From the NCBI GenBank assembly GCA_963832725.1, contig CAWHVG010000001.1, forward strand, positions 434,001 to 498,000: 64,000 nt of DNA, read 5' to 3'. Under the pieces are notes generated by a model. It had not been told where the DNA came from and ran no database searches. It saw nothing but the letters and a program-made list of their open reading frames with translations. Shown here in pieces: positions 30,085 to 42,775 of the stretch. How positions within the stretch are numbered: position 1 is the stretch's first letter; each line of letters opens with the position of its first letter. Source of the DNA: JAEZBP01 sp963832725. Its GTDB lineage: Bacteria; Myxococcota_A; Polyangia; Polyangiales; Sandaracinaceae. The translations under genes were made by a program, and so were the position numbers.

Positions 30085-31422
30085 TCAGCGGCCGACGTGC
30101 AGCCAGTCGAGCTGCTCCATGGCGTCGGGGCGCAGCTCGCGGGCCAGGCGGGCCTGCTCGCTCGCGCCCGCCGTGTCACCGCGCGCGGCGTCGATCTTGG
30201 ACGCGGTCGCGTGGACGGCCGCGTTCCGGTAGGGCGTGGCCAGCAGCGCCTCGATGCGCGCCCGCGCGTCGTCGAGCCGGCCGCTTCGGGCCAGCGCTTG
30301 GGCCAGCCGGAGCTGTGCCTCGCCGCCCGGGCGGAGCCGGTAGTTCGCCTCCGCCAACGAGAGCGCGCGGTCCGCCGCGCCGTGCTGGAGGAAGTGCGCC
30401 AGGGCGTGGCCGTAGCTCGCCTCCGGCAGGCGCTCGAGATCCCGCTCGTAGAGCGCCTCGGCGCGCCGGTGCCAGTCGCGCGCCTCGTCGTGCGCGCCGC
30501 GCCCCTCGAGCACCTCGCCGAGCGCGTCCATGAACTCCGGATCGTTCGTGCGGGCGACCAGCTCGCGGTAGCGCCGCTCGGCCTCGTCCGTGTCGCCGCG
30601 CAGGGCCGAGAGCTCCGCGATGTGCTCCTCGACGAGCCAGTAGCCGTGGAAGAGCCGGTCCGCGCGCCGGTAGTGCCCGAGCGCCTCGTCGTAGCGGCCG
30701 CGGTCCAAATCCATCAGCCCGCGCTGCAGCGCCATGAACGCCCGCTCCTTGCCGGTGTCGGGGCCGACGATGCGCGACTCGGCGACGCCGAGCCAGCGCT
30801 CGGCCTGATCGAAGCGGCCGGTCTGCCAGAGGTCGTAGGCGATGCGGAACGCGCTGGCGCTGCCGGGGCGCGTCGCTTCGGCCTCGCGGTGCATGCCCTC
30901 GGCGTCCTCGAAGCGGCCCGCATGGAACGCGACGTCGCCGCGCAGGCCGAGGATGCCGGCCCGGAGCGACGCGGGCACGATGACCCGCCGCTCGAGCTGC
31001 GCGAGATCGGGCTCCACCGCCGCGATGCGGTGCAGCGTGAAGTTCAGGTAGGCGCGGGTCATCAGCGGCCCCGAGCCCTCCGGCGCGACGGCGAACGCCT
31101 CGTCGAGGATGCGCTGGGCGCGCAGGTAGTCCTCGTGGTCCCCCGTCAGGCGGGCGCGCGAGAGATAGAAGCCCGCCACCCGCTCGATGCGGAGCCACTG
31201 CCCCGGGTAGCGCTCGGAGGAACGCTCGGCCGCGTGCAGGCGCTGCTCGAGCCGGGCGAGGGCGCGGCTGTAATCCGTCGCCACCTCCCTGTCCGTGGGC
31301 TGCTCCGGTCGTGGCTCGGGCGGCGGCGCGAGGGTCCGCGCGGGGACGAGCTGAACGGCCGCGAGGCTGAGGGCGGCGGCCGCGAGGGCGATGCCGGCGA
31401 GAGGAAGGACGCGCTTGATCAC
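30085..31422 (-). CDS. TPR protein with N-terminal membrane anchor
   Basis: 445 aa from the GTG at 31422 (VIKRVLPLAGIALAAAALSL). A signal-anchor helix is followed by a proline-rich linker, then about ten TPR-like repeats (RYDEALGHYRRADRLFHGY, DTDEAERRYRELVARTNDPE, GRLDDARARIEALLATPYRN). Exported or membrane-tethered. It lies 208 nt downstream of two DUF4331 genes on the same strand and is probably part of that unit; TPR proteins are a known companion of DUF4331 proteins. Confidence 0.8.
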   Translation of the reverse strand: MIKRVLPLAGIALAAAALSLAAVQLVPARTLAPPPEPRPEQPTDREVATDYSRALARLEQRLHAAERSSERYPGQWLRIERVAGFYLSRARLTGDHEDYLRAQRILDEAFAVAPEGSGPLMTRAYLNFTLHRIAAVEPDLAQLERRVIVPASLRAGILGLRGDVAFHAGRFEDAEGMHREAEATRPGSASAFRIAYDLWQTGRFDQAERWLGVAESRIVGPDTGKERAFMALQRGLMDLDRGRYDEALGHYRRADRLFHGYWLVEEHIAELSALRGDTDEAERRYRELVARTNDPEFMDALGEVLEGRGAHDEARDWHRRAEALYERDLERLPEASYGHALAHFLQHGAADRALSLAEANYRLRPGGEAQLRLAQALARSGRLDDARARIEALLATPYRNAAVHATASKIDAARGDTAGASEQARLARELRPDAMEQLDWLHVGR

Positions 31423-31591
31423 GTGGAGACTCCGAGGCGAGAGGAACGAAAGGCGAGAGCGATGGGGGACCGCGCGGGTCGGAGCGCCGTGGGTCCCATG
31501 CGCGGGCGCGAGAGAGGATGGCCGCGCAGGGGGCCTACGCCGCTCGACGGCGACGAGGCTTCTCGTGCTGAGCGCGAGAAGAGGGGGCGCC

Positions 31592-31620
31592 GTGCCCGGC
31601 GCGAGGGAAGCGCCGGGCAC
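31592..31620. terminator. Perfect 11-bp hairpin after the DUF4331-type gene
   Basis: GTGCCCGGCGC and its exact complement GCGCCGGGCAC flank a 7-nt loop, 11 nt past the stop of the gene ending at 31631. No T tract follows on the minus strand, so it may be a processing or stability element between cistrons rather than an intrinsic terminator. Confidence 0.6.
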
Positions 31621-31630
31621 AGCGGGCCGC

Positions 31631-32824
31631 TCACGGAGCGTGAGGCGGCGCGAGATAGGGGAAGTCGGTCGAGTAGTCCACGTCGTTGTGGGTCGGGTTC
31701 ACGGGAACTCCGGCCAACGTCGCGGGCGTCTGTCCGCTCACCGTCAGATCGAGCAGGACGACACCGAGGGTGACGTCGATCGCCTGATCCGGGAGCATGC
31801 GGCCGTTCGGGAAGCCGGCCGCCGCGCCGGTGTTGATGGTGAGGGTGTCGGGGATGACCAAGCTCTGCACGCTCACGCCGGGCGCGACCTCCTGCGAGAG
31901 GCAGTCGGGCGTGGGCGACATGGAGCACGGGGTCAACGACAGCCCGGTCAGGTCGTCGTCGAGCGCGCCGTGCAGCGCGGTCAGGTTCGCGACCAGCTCC
32001 GGCGCGAACGTCCCGGCGACGTCGTCGCTGGGGTTCCCGTCGTTGTAGTCGTTCTTGGTCGTGGCCGTGCCGCCGGTGTCGCTGACCAGCGCGGTCGAGA
32101 CGGCCGGCATGCCCATGCGATCGACGCGGGTGTAGGCGTTGGTTCCGTCGCTGCGGAAGGTCCAGCTGCCGACGCACACGCCGCCGCCGCTGACGCCCGC
32201 GTGCGGGCAGTGCGTCCCGGTGTCGCCGGTCCGGAGGCCGACGCCGAGGTGGTAGAGGCGGCACTGCACCGTGTCGCCGCTCGTGTCACCGATGGAGCCG
32301 GTGGCGTCGAACGCCGCGCACGCCGTCATGCACTCGTCCATGCTGGTGTAGATGGCGTCGCCGCCGGTGCACACCGCCATGGCCGCGCCACAGTAGTTCT
32401 CGCACCAGGTGCCGCAGACGTTGCCGCCCGTCTCGCCCGCGTGCGGGCAGTGGGTGGCCGGATCCGCCGTCGCCGGGACGCCGCCGTGGTAGGTGCGGCA
32501 GCCGATGGTGTCGCCGCTGGCCGGGCCGCTGGCGCTGACCGCATCGCCGGCCGCCCACCCGAGCCCGGTGCACACCTGGATGCACTCGTCGCGGCTCGCG
32601 TAGTCGGCGTTGTCGCCGGTGCAGGTCATCGTGACCTCGTCGCAGTAGGCGGCGCAGGTGGGCGTACCGCCCCCGCCGCCACCGTCGGTACCGGGCGTGC
32701 CCGAGTCCCCGTTGTGCGTGCCCGAGTCCGCGCCGGGCGTGCCCGAGTCGGAGCCGCCGCCGCCGTTGTCGCAGGCCGTCAAAGCCAGCATGGACGCGAA
32801 AATCGCAATCGTTCGCTTGCTCAT
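31631..32824 (-). CDS. Cys-rich lipoprotein with DUF4331-like C-terminus
   Basis: 397 aa, ATG at 32824. Lipobox LALTAC near residue 18, then Gly/Asp/Ser linker repeats (SGTPGADSGTHNGDSG). Two copies of a module of about 75 residues follow (CAAYCDEVTMTC and CENYCGAAMAVC), each ending in a CR-x-YH ... HCPHAG element with conserved Cys and His. The C-terminal 170 residues (DRMGMPAVSTALVSD, PNGRMLPDQAIDVTLGVVLLD) match the DUF4331 second half. The His/Cys modules could bind metal or haem, which is speculation. Starts one base after the stop of the preceding DUF4331 gene, so the pair is co-transcribed. Confidence 0.8.
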   Translation of the reverse strand: MSKRTIAIFASMLALTACDNGGGGSDSGTPGADSGTHNGDSGTPGTDGGGGGGTPTCAAYCDEVTMTCTGDNADYASRDECIQVCTGLGWAAGDAVSASGPASGDTIGCRTYHGGVPATADPATHCPHAGETGGNVCGTWCENYCGAAMAVCTGGDAIYTSMDECMTACAAFDATGSIGDTSGDTVQCRLYHLGVGLRTGDTGTHCPHAGVSGGGVCVGSWTFRSDGTNAYTRVDRMGMPAVSTALVSDTGGTATTKNDYNDGNPSDDVAGTFAPELVANLTALHGALDDDLTGLSLTPCSMSPTPDCLSQEVAPGVSVQSLVIPDTLTINTGAAAGFPNGRMLPDQAIDVTLGVVLLDLTVSGQTPATLAGVPVNPTHNDVDYSTDFPYLAPPHAP

Positions 32825-32825
32825 G

Positions 32826-33499
32826 TCAGCCTCCGACCCGACCGGTGGTCGCCCACACGTCGAACGTGCCGTCCGCGCCCGCGTCCAGAATCCGACGTCT
32901 GGAGCCGGATGACGATGGCGCTGATGTTCTTGCCGGCGAAGAAGTCTCGGTCGTTGACGAACGAGAGCGTTCCCGTGCTCAGCGTGTCCATGAACCCCTG
33001 GAGATCGAAGAAGAAGGGGTCGTCTCGCAGGCCCGCCCAGAAGTAGGCGTCGGTGGGACCGCTGATGGTGTTGGCGAACTCGACCGGGCCGGACTGCATG
33101 GCCGGGTCGCCGCCGGGGATGCCTTCGACCTGCATGCCCCAGTTGCCGGACGCGTTCTGTCCGAAGCGGATCCAGAGGTCGTGGTCGGCCACCTGGTCCT
33201 GGTTGGTGTCGATGTGGATCCCGTACAGGACGTCGGGGTCGTACATCGCGGTTTCTCCGGCGACCGGGTCGGTCGGGCCGGCATAGGTCAGCACCAAGAC
33301 GACGTGTCCGTCGTCCGTATGCCAAGCGAAAAGGTCACCGATGTCCGCCGCGCGGTCGGCGCTGTCGCCAGCCGTTCGCGCCGGCGGATCCGTACTGATC
33401 GGCCGCCTCGACCCGGCGCTGGATGGAGAGCCAAGCCCCCACCACCGCGACCAGCCCGAGCACGCCGACACCGATGAGCGTTCTGCTCCGTCGTGTCAT
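32826..33499 (-). CDS. DUF4331 family exported protein
   Basis: About 224 aa after repair. The start is the ATG at 33499, with GGAGGAGCG just before it; an N-terminal signal anchor reads LIGVGVLGLVAVVGAWL. DUF4331 hallmarks: DPPARTAGDSADRAADIGDLFAWH, VLTYAGPTDP, DVLYGIHIDTNQD, IRFGQNASGNWGMQVEG and DPFFFDLQGF. Two frame breaks were repaired: at 33386-33392 (one extra base in CGGATCCG; CGATCCG on the coding strand gives the expected ADQYDPP) and at 32887-32893 (coding strand GGATTCTGG, restored as GGATCTGG, giving SDLDAGADGTFDVW and a stop at 32826). Function of the family unknown. Confidence 0.75.
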
Positions 33500-33627
33500 C
33501 GCTCCTCCGAAAGGAAGTGGGAGGAAATTCCCCCACCGGGCCTCCTACGAGCGACGGTCGGAGCTGGTTCGACGGAGCGATGGTGAATTGTGGCGTCTCG
33601 ACGCGCCGGTCGCGTTCGGATCGCCCT

Positions 33628-34764
<1,137 letters not shown>

Positions 34765-34767
34765 CGT

Positions 34768-35496
34768 TCACCTCACCGGGAAGGAGACCTTGGCCGCGTA
34801 GGAGCCGGGATCGGGCATCTCCATGCTCCGCACGCGATCGAGGATGCAGTCGAGGCCCGCCTCGGCTTCCGCGCTCGGCGTGCTGCCGCCGGCGCTCTGC
34901 ACGGCGCCTCCCGGCGCGATGTAGACGGTGACCTGGTAGTCGCCCGAGACGTGGCACTCGCGCGCCGCGCCCTCGATGTCCTCCTGCTGATCTCGGATGG
35001 CGTCGGCCTGCCAGTTGAGCGGCGGGCGCACGTCCTCGGGCGCGTCGAAGCCGAAGCCCCAGGAGAACTCCGCCTCGCCGCCGCGCGGACGCGGGAAGTG
35101 CGTGCTCCGGGCCACCTCGAGCACGCACTGCTCCGCGGGCCGGTCGCCGACGTCCGTCTGGGAGGCGTGGACCCACGCGACCGTGCCGTCGGTGTGGATG
35201 CGGAAGCTCAAGCGCATGTTCCCGGCGAGGTACTCGACGTCGCCCATTCGGTCGGCGAAGCAGCGCAGGAAGCGGTTCATCCGCGGGTTGAGCGCGTTCT
35301 CCACCTGATCGCGCCGGATGGTGCCCATCAGGCCGGTGATCTGCGATCCGTCGTCGTGCTCGCGCCGCTCGCTCCCGCTCGTCCGCTCCTCGCGAGCGAC
35401 CTCGTCGTTCGTCGTCGCGCCGCCGCCGCAACCCGCCAAGAGGGTGACCGCCAAGAGTACGGCCGCCCACAGCGCGGCCCTCGCATTCCGTCCCAT
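34768..35496 (-). CDS. AgmX/PglI C-terminal domain-like lipoprotein
   Basis: 242 aa, ATG at 35496. Lipobox LLAGC near residue 22, a charged linker, then a domain resembling the AgmX/PglI C-terminal (TonB-like) domain of myxobacterial gliding and envelope proteins: MNRFLRCFADRMGDVEYLAG, MRLSFRIHTDGTVAWVHA, CVLEVARSTHFPRPRGG. A second, shorter half reads YQVTVYIAPGGAVQSAGG and CILDRVRSMEMPDPG, suggesting domain duplication. Its position between two acyl-CoA dehydrogenase genes is unexpected. Confidence 0.75.
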   Translation of the reverse strand: MGRNARAALWAAVLLAVTLLAGCGGGATTNDEVAREERTSGSERREHDDGSQITGLMGTIRRDQVENALNPRMNRFLRCFADRMGDVEYLAGNMRLSFRIHTDGTVAWVHASQTDVGDRPAEQCVLEVARSTHFPRPRGGEAEFSWGFGFDAPEDVRPPLNWQADAIRDQQEDIEGAARECHVSGDYQVTVYIAPGGAVQSAGGSTPSAEAEAGLDCILDRVRSMEMPDPGSYAAKVSFPVR

Positions 35497-35593
35497 TCGT
35501 ACTGCTCCCGTCGTGCCCCCCGTGTACGACCACGGTTCACGGGGGATGCGCTCGCGCGCTCACCCTTGTTCGAGCTCGAACGCCGCGCCGCGC

Positions 35594-36736
<1,143 letters not shown>

Positions 36737-36848
36737 GGCGCGGACCTTAGTGTCCGCCGGCCGGTAGTGGCAAGAGCGCGCGTGACGGTGCTCAGGGCCG
36801 CCTCCGATGCGCCCCGAGATCCCGCGCGGGACCGGCCGAACCGGGCCC

Positions 36849-38132
36849 TCAGCCGGCCGCGGGCACGAGCTTGCGGTCGACCGCCGCCGCCCGCAGGTCC
36901 GCGCGGTGATCGGGGTGCGCGATCGAGATCAGCATCTCGGCCCGCTCCCGCAGCGTTCGCCCGCGCAGGTTCACGATGCCGTGCTCGGTCACGATGTACT
37001 GCACGTGCCCGCGCGTCGTCACCACGCCGGCGCCGGGCGCCAGCCGCGGGACGATGCGGGAGATGGACCCTTTCTTCGCCGTCGACGGCAGCGCGATGAA
37101 CGCTTTGCCACCCGGCGAGCGGACGGCGCCGCGCATGAAGTCCATCTGACCGCCGATGCCGCTGTAGATGCGATCCCCGATGGAGTCGGCGCAGACCTGG
37201 CCGGTCAGGTCGATCTCGATGGCCGAGTTGATGGCCATCATGGCCCGCTGGCGCATGATCTCGAGCGGGTCGTTGACCACCTCGCTCGGGTGGAACTCGA
37301 CGAAGGGGTTCTGATCGACGAAGTCGCTCAGCCGCTTGGTGCCCATCGCGAAGCTGGCCACGATGCGCCCCGGGAAGCGGGTCTTGAGCCGGTTGGTCAC
37401 CACGCCGCGCTCGACGAGGTCGACCAGCCCGTCGCTGAACATCTCGGTGTGCACGCCGAGGTCCTGATGATCGGTCAGCGCGGCCAGCGTGGCGTCCGGG
37501 ATGGAGCCGATGCCCATCTGGAGGGTCGCGCCGTCGGGGATCGCGGAGGCGATGTGGCGGCCGATGGCCAGCTCGAGCTCGCTCGGCGGCGGGCAGTGGC
37601 TCTCCGGAAGCGGCTGGTCGATCTCCACCGCGTAGTCGATGCGGCTGACGTGGACGGCCGAGTGGCCGAGCGTGCGCGGCACGCGCGGGTTGATGGCGGC
37701 GATGACGATCTTCGCGTGGTCGACGGCGGCGCGCGCCGTGGCCACCGAGAGGCCCAGGCGGCAGAACCCGTGCGCGTCCGGCGGCGACACCTGCACCAGC
37801 GCGACGTCGATCGGCAGCGTGCCGTCGGCGAAGAGGCAGGGGATCTCGGAGAGGAAGACGGGCGTGAAGTCGGCGCGGCCGTCCTGCACCGCGGCGCGCA
37901 CGTTCGGGCCCGTGAAGAGCGCGTTGTGCCGCACGTGGCCGGCCATGTCCGGCGCCACGTAGGGCGCCGGCGCGTTGGTGTGCAGGTGGACCACCTCCAC
38001 ATCCGTCAGCGCGCGGCATCGCTCGGTGAACGCTTCGATCAGCGGCACCGGCGCCATCGAGGCCTCGTGGAGGTACACGCGCATCCCCGAGCGGACGGCG
38101 GTGAGCGCGGTCTGGGCGTCGACGATGTTCAT
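36849..38132 (-). CDS. Acetyl-CoA hydrolase/transferase family CoA-transferase
   Basis: 427 aa, class I CoA-transferase of the 4-hydroxybutyrate/acetate CoA-transferase type. TLQMGIGSIPDATLAAL near residue 218, catalytic Glu in GVHTEMFSDGLVDL near residue 242, and GIGGQMDFMRGA near residue 345 form the CoA and acyl site. It would move CoA between an acyl-CoA and acetate. Together with the two acyl-CoA dehydrogenases downstream it suggests a small fatty or organic acid catabolism set. Confidence 0.92.
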   Translation of the reverse strand: MNIVDAQTALTAVRSGMRVYLHEASMAPVPLIEAFTERCRALTDVEVVHLHTNAPAPYVAPDMAGHVRHNALFTGPNVRAAVQDGRADFTPVFLSEIPCLFADGTLPIDVALVQVSPPDAHGFCRLGLSVATARAAVDHAKIVIAAINPRVPRTLGHSAVHVSRIDYAVEIDQPLPESHCPPPSELELAIGRHIASAIPDGATLQMGIGSIPDATLAALTDHQDLGVHTEMFSDGLVDLVERGVVTNRLKTRFPGRIVASFAMGTKRLSDFVDQNPFVEFHPSEVVNDPLEIMRQRAMMAINSAIEIDLTGQVCADSIGDRIYSGIGGQMDFMRGAVRSPGGKAFIALPSTAKKGSISRIVPRLAPGAGVVTTRGHVQYIVTEHGIVNLRGRTLRERAEMLISIAHPDHRADLRAAAVDRKLVPAAG

Positions 38133-38186
38133 GGGCGCGAAGTGCGCACCCCGTCCGCGTTCGCAAACGAGGCGCGGTGGACGCGG

Positions 38187-41100
38187 TCAGCGGACGGCGC
38201 GACGGGCCCGAGCCGCGTAGGGCCCCTCGGGCGCCAGCTCCAGGTAGCGCTGGTACGCGGCGCGGGACTCGGGGCTGTTGTCGCCCGCCAGCGCCTCGCC
38301 GAGGAAGAAGTACGCCTCGGCCGGCACGCCGGCGATCTCGGTGGCCTGGCGGAGCTCTTCGCGGGCCGGGTCCAGCTCGCTGCGGCCGTTGTCGAAGTGA
38401 GCCCGCCCGCGCAAGAGATGCAGGCGCGCCGTGAACGAGGGCGGCCGGATCCGTTGCTCGAGCGCGCGCTCGAGCTGCGACAGGGTCTCCAGCGCGTCGT
38501 TGCCGCGCTCGGCCCGGACGAACATCGCCGCTCGGCCCAAGAGCGCCTCCGGCAGCCCGGCGTCCTTCGCCAGCGCCGCCTCGTACGCCTGCGCCGCCGG
38601 ATCGACCTGCCCCGCCGCGAGAAGCGCGTCGCCGTAGAGCGCGAGCACCGACGGGCTGGCGTCGTCCTCCTGCGCCAGCGAGCGCAGCTCGGTCAGCGCG
38701 TCGCCGGGCCGGTTGCGGGCGAGCGCGAGGCGTCCCGCCGTGATGTGCGCCGAAGCCGTCTGCCGCGCCGAATCTCGTACCGCCTCGAGCTGCACCTGCG
38801 CGTCGTCGAGCCGGCCGAGCCCGATCAGCGCCTCGACCCGGCCGAGCCGACCGGCGACCGTCACCGCCTGCCCGCCTGCCGAGCGGGCGGAGCGGGCCAG
38901 CGCCGTGTAGAGCTCGTCGGCGTCCTCGTACTGGCCCATGTCGAGGAGCAGGCCGCCGAGCACCAGCCGCGCCTCGGTGTGCTCGGGCGTCAGCTCGACG
39001 GCCCGGCGCAGGCTCTGGACCGCGCCTTCGCCGTCGCCCGCCATCCGCTTGGCGCGACCGAGCAGGTAGTGTCCCTCGGCGTCGTCCGGCGAAGCCAGGA
39101 CGGCCTGCGAGAGCGCCTCCACCGCCGTGTCCGCGTCCCGGGCTCGCAGCGCGGCCTCGCCCAGCGCCAGGCTGGCGCTCGGATCGCCGGGCGCGTCGCG
39201 GGCCAAGGCCCGTGCCTCGGGCAGGAGATCGTCGCCGAGCCGAACGTGCGTACGGATCCGGAGGGCCTTCACGTCGACGCTGGCGTCCGGGTTGCCCTCC
39301 ACGTACGCGTCGAGACCTTCGGCGGCCGCCCGCAGCGCTTCCTCGGTGCCGACCAGGAGGGCTGCGCGCGCACGCATCACCAGCACGTCGGGATCGGCGG
39401 CGTCGAGCTCCGAGAGGGTCGATAGCGCACCGCGACCGTTGCGCCGCGCGAGCTGGATCTCCGCCAGCAGCTTGCGGAAGTCCGGGTTGGCCGGCGCGCC
39501 GTTGACCGCCGTGCGCGCGGCCTGCTCCGCGCGGAGCATCCGGCCGGCGCGGCGGCCTTCCGTGGCCACCAGCGCCAAGAGCCGGGGCTCGGACGCGCCC
39601 GCGAGGAGCGCCGCGTCGACGGCGGCCCCGGCCTCGTCGCTCTGCCCCTGCCGGCGCAAGAGCCGCGCGCGGGTGAGCTCGAGCAGCACCAGATCGGTGG
39701 GCGCGCCGTGCTCCTCCACGTCGGGCTTCTTCGCATCGACCGCCGCCAGCGCCTCTTCCGGCTCCACGGTGTCGGAGGTCATGAACGCACGCCACAGCGA
39801 CGCCCGCAGATGCTCGGGCTGGGCGGCGAGCACCTGGTCGAGCAGCGCGAGCGCCTCCTCGGCCTGCCCCTCGTCGTAGCGGACCTCCGCCAGCGCGATG
39901 CGCGGCGCGACCAGGCGGGGCTCGCCTTCGACGGCGGCGGCGAGATGATCGGTCGCGGTCTCCATCCCGAGCCGCTGCTCGAGCCGCCCGGCCAGGTAGA
40001 GGAGCATCGGGTCGCGCGGGCGGGTCTCGAGCGCGCCGGTCAGCTTCTCCTGCGCCTCCTCGTGGCCGCCCTCGGCGGCGGCCAGCACCGCACGCGCCAT
40101 CTCCAGGTAAGCCTCCTCGGCGTGCAGCAGGTCGGCGCGACGGATGGTGGGCCGCAGGTAGCCGGCCTCGAACGCGCCATCCTCCAGCGCGCGCTGGGCG
40201 TGCACGAAGAGGAGGAGCGCCGGGCCGTTGACGTCGTTCGGGTCGAGCTCGCGGGCCTCGCGCAGGTGCCGCTCGGCGTCGACCAGATCGGCGTGATCGC
40301 CTCCATAGGCCTCGCCCTTGGCCTGCTCGACCAGCGCCGCGGCCTCCTCGTGCCGGTGCTGGACCAGGGCCTGCCAGCCGAAGTAGCCGCCGACCGCCAG
40401 CGCGATCGCGAGCCCCCACACGACGCCGAGCCAGACGCCGATCCGCGTGCCTCCGGCCTTCTTCGCCTGCTTCACCTCGGCCCGGCCGGCCCACTGCGCG
40501 GGCTCGCCGGTGGGCGGTTCGAAGAGGCCCTGATCGCGGAGCATCGTGAGGATGGCGTCGACGTCCTCGCGCGCACCGCCGCCCACCGACACGTCGTCCG
40601 CCGGTGCCAGGTCCGCCGGCGCGTCGTTCGGCTCGAAGGGAGCGGCCTCGAAGGGGGAGTCGAGCTCGGGCTCCTCCGGGCGCAGCGGCTCGGGCGCCGG
40701 CCCCCGCGGGGCCTCGGCTGCCGCGTCGGGGAAGGCGTCGGCCCCGCCGCCGGATGGGTTGGCCTTCGCGGCGCGAGCCGGGCTCGAGGGAGGCGCGAAG
40801 GGGTCGTCCGCGGCCGGCAGCCCGGCAGGCGGTGGCGGCGGTGGGGCGGCCGGCTGCGCGAAGGGGTCGGCGCTCGCGCTCGGCCCACCGCTGGCGAAGG
40901 GGTCCGGCTTCGCCGCGCCACCGGTCGAGAAGGGATTCCGGCTTCTTCGGCGGCGCCTTCGCCGCGGCCGGCAGCCCGCCGCCCGCGAAGGGATCCTTCG
41001 GCGGCGTCTTCGCGGGGAGCCCGCCCGCGGGCGGCGGCGGCGGGGCCTGGGCGTCCGCCGCCGGCGTCCCGAACGCGAGCGTGCGCTTCACCGGACGCTT

Positions 41101-41832
41101 CTTCTTCGGCGGCGGCGGGGCCGCCAGCTGCTTCTGGAGCGCCGCGATCTCCTCGCCGGCCACCACGTTGGTGGGCTCGTCGTCCTCGTCCTCGTCGAAG
41201 GTGGAGTGCGAGAGCGCGGCGCTGCGGCTGGTCGTGGCCTCGTCGAAGGCGCGCACCTGCGCGGCCTGCTCCCGCTCGTCGGACTCGCGGGCGATGGTGC
41301 GGAGCTGCTCGGTCAGGTCGGTGCGGATCACCGTCCGCTCGACCTCCTCCGAAGGCGGTTCCGGCGCGCGAGGCGCCTCCTCGGCGGGGTCGCCCGCGCC
41401 CGCGTCGACGGCCACCCGGGCCAACCGCGTGGCTCGCTCGTGCAGCAGACCGACCGCGCGGTCGTCGGGATCGATGGCCTTGGCGCGCTCGAGGACCTTC
41501 GCCGCCCGCGCCGGATCGCCGCGCTTGAGCAGCACCTCACCCAGCCAACGGAAGGGATCCTTGCGCCGCGGCGCGGCCTTGGCGGCCTTGAGGAGCGCCG
41601 CCTGCGCGCCGAGCAGGTCCCCCTTGCCGAAGCGGGCCCGCCCTTCCAGGAGCAGGAGGTCGGCGTCGGCGGGAGTCGCCTCCAGCGCCGTCACGGCGAC
41701 CTCCTGCGCGTCCGCGGCGCGCCCCGCGTCGAGCAGATCGCTCGCGAGGCCCGCTGCATGCTCTGTTCCACGGCGCGCTCGGAACTGCAGCAGGCGCGCG
41801 TCGAGGGTCTGAGGACCGCTGTCCGTGCTCAC
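38187..41832 (-). CDS. Giant TPR protein with central membrane helix
   Basis: About 1214 aa after repair, ATG at 41832. Residues 1-130 are TPRs. A charged, Pro-rich linker follows, with repeated KPDPFA / DDPFA / ADPFAQPA units (about residues 240-420). One membrane helix (WLGVVWGLAIALAVGGYFGW) sits near residue 465. About 700 residues of TPRs then run to the end. Topology: short cytoplasmic TPR region and large TPR region across the membrane, or the reverse. The frame breaks at 40933-40939, where the plus strand reads GGATTCC. Restoring GGATCC joins KKPESLL to KKPDPFSTGGAAKPDPF, continuing the linker repeat, which is strong support for an intact gene. Confidence 0.83.
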
Positions 41833-41919
41833 GACCGGCGCATCCTACCAGAAGCGATCTCGGGCGCGTGAGGGATCTACGCGAGGGCCGATCGAGAGGA
41901 CGCGGAGCGCCGGCCGGTA

Positions 41920-42582
41920 TCAGTCGGGATCCTCGATGCGCCAGACGCCGTCTTCGCGGACGAACTCCACCCGGAAGCGATCGCCGTAGGCCATCGTGGC
42001 GCGGTCGCCGACCTCTTCGATGGGGTTGTCGAGGGCGGCGCGCAGGTTGGCGACCAGCCGCTCGACCTCTTCGCGCCCCTCGCCTTCCCAGGCCTGCTGC
42101 ATGCGGTCGGGGGTCATCCCTTCCCGGTCCGCCTCGGGGATCAGCCGCAGGACCACGTCGTAGCGCCGGCGCTCCATCGCTCGCACGAACGCGCGCAGCG
42201 CAGCCCGCGGCGTGGACTGGTCGTAGAAGTCGACGACGTCCGTGGCGACCCGCCAGGCGCCCTGCTCGCGGGAGAGCCGGACCAGCTCCCCCTCGCCGTA
42301 GCGGACGACGGCCTCTTCCTCGGGTCGCCCGCGCCGCTCGGAGAGCGCGCGCGCCGTCTGCTGGACCTCCGCCGGATCATCCCGGAAGTGGTGCTCGAAC
42401 GCCTCCAGGCTGACCCGCTGGCGGTAGTCCTCGCTCATCATCCCGTAGGCGTCCCGAGCGCGCCCGTCCCGCAGCGCCGCCGCAAACGCCGCCACCGTGC
42501 CCTCGGGCGTCGCTCCGGCGGTCACGCCGTTGCACGCGCACAGGGCCAACGACAGACACGTCCCCGCCAACACCCGCCACAT
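41920..42582 (-). CDS. Lipoprotein with two NTF2-like units
   Basis: 220 aa, ATG at 42582. Lipobox LALCAC near residue 17. Two similar stretches follow: TVAAFAAALRDGRARDAYGMMSEDYRQRV and, later, ALRAFVRAMERRRYDVVLRLIPEADREG; each ends in a W-R-[IV] strand (GAWRVATDVVDF, GVWRIEDPD). This pattern fits DUF4878/NTF2-like lipoproteins. Function unknown. Confidence 0.78.
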   Translation of the reverse strand: MWRVLAGTCLSLALCACNGVTAGATPEGTVAAFAAALRDGRARDAYGMMSEDYRQRVSLEAFEHHFRDDPAEVQQTARALSERRGRPEEEAVVRYGEGELVRLSREQGAWRVATDVVDFYDQSTPRAALRAFVRAMERRRYDVVLRLIPEADREGMTPDRMQQAWEGEGREEVERLVANLRAALDNPIEEVGDRATMAYGDRFRVEFVREDGVWRIEDPD

Positions 42583-42775
42583 CGCTCGGCGTTGTAGTCA
42601 GGGGGCGCGCCGACCGCAAACCCGCCGCAGGAGCCCATTCCCCCGCTCCGAGCTCCGTTCCGGTTTTTCGTGCGAGTAGCTCGAACGGTCACTTCGTTGG
42701 AGCCCGAGGCGTACCGCCGTCCCGAAGTGCGTGCTCGAGCGTGCAGTGACCTGGAGCGAACTTCGGGCCCCTGAA

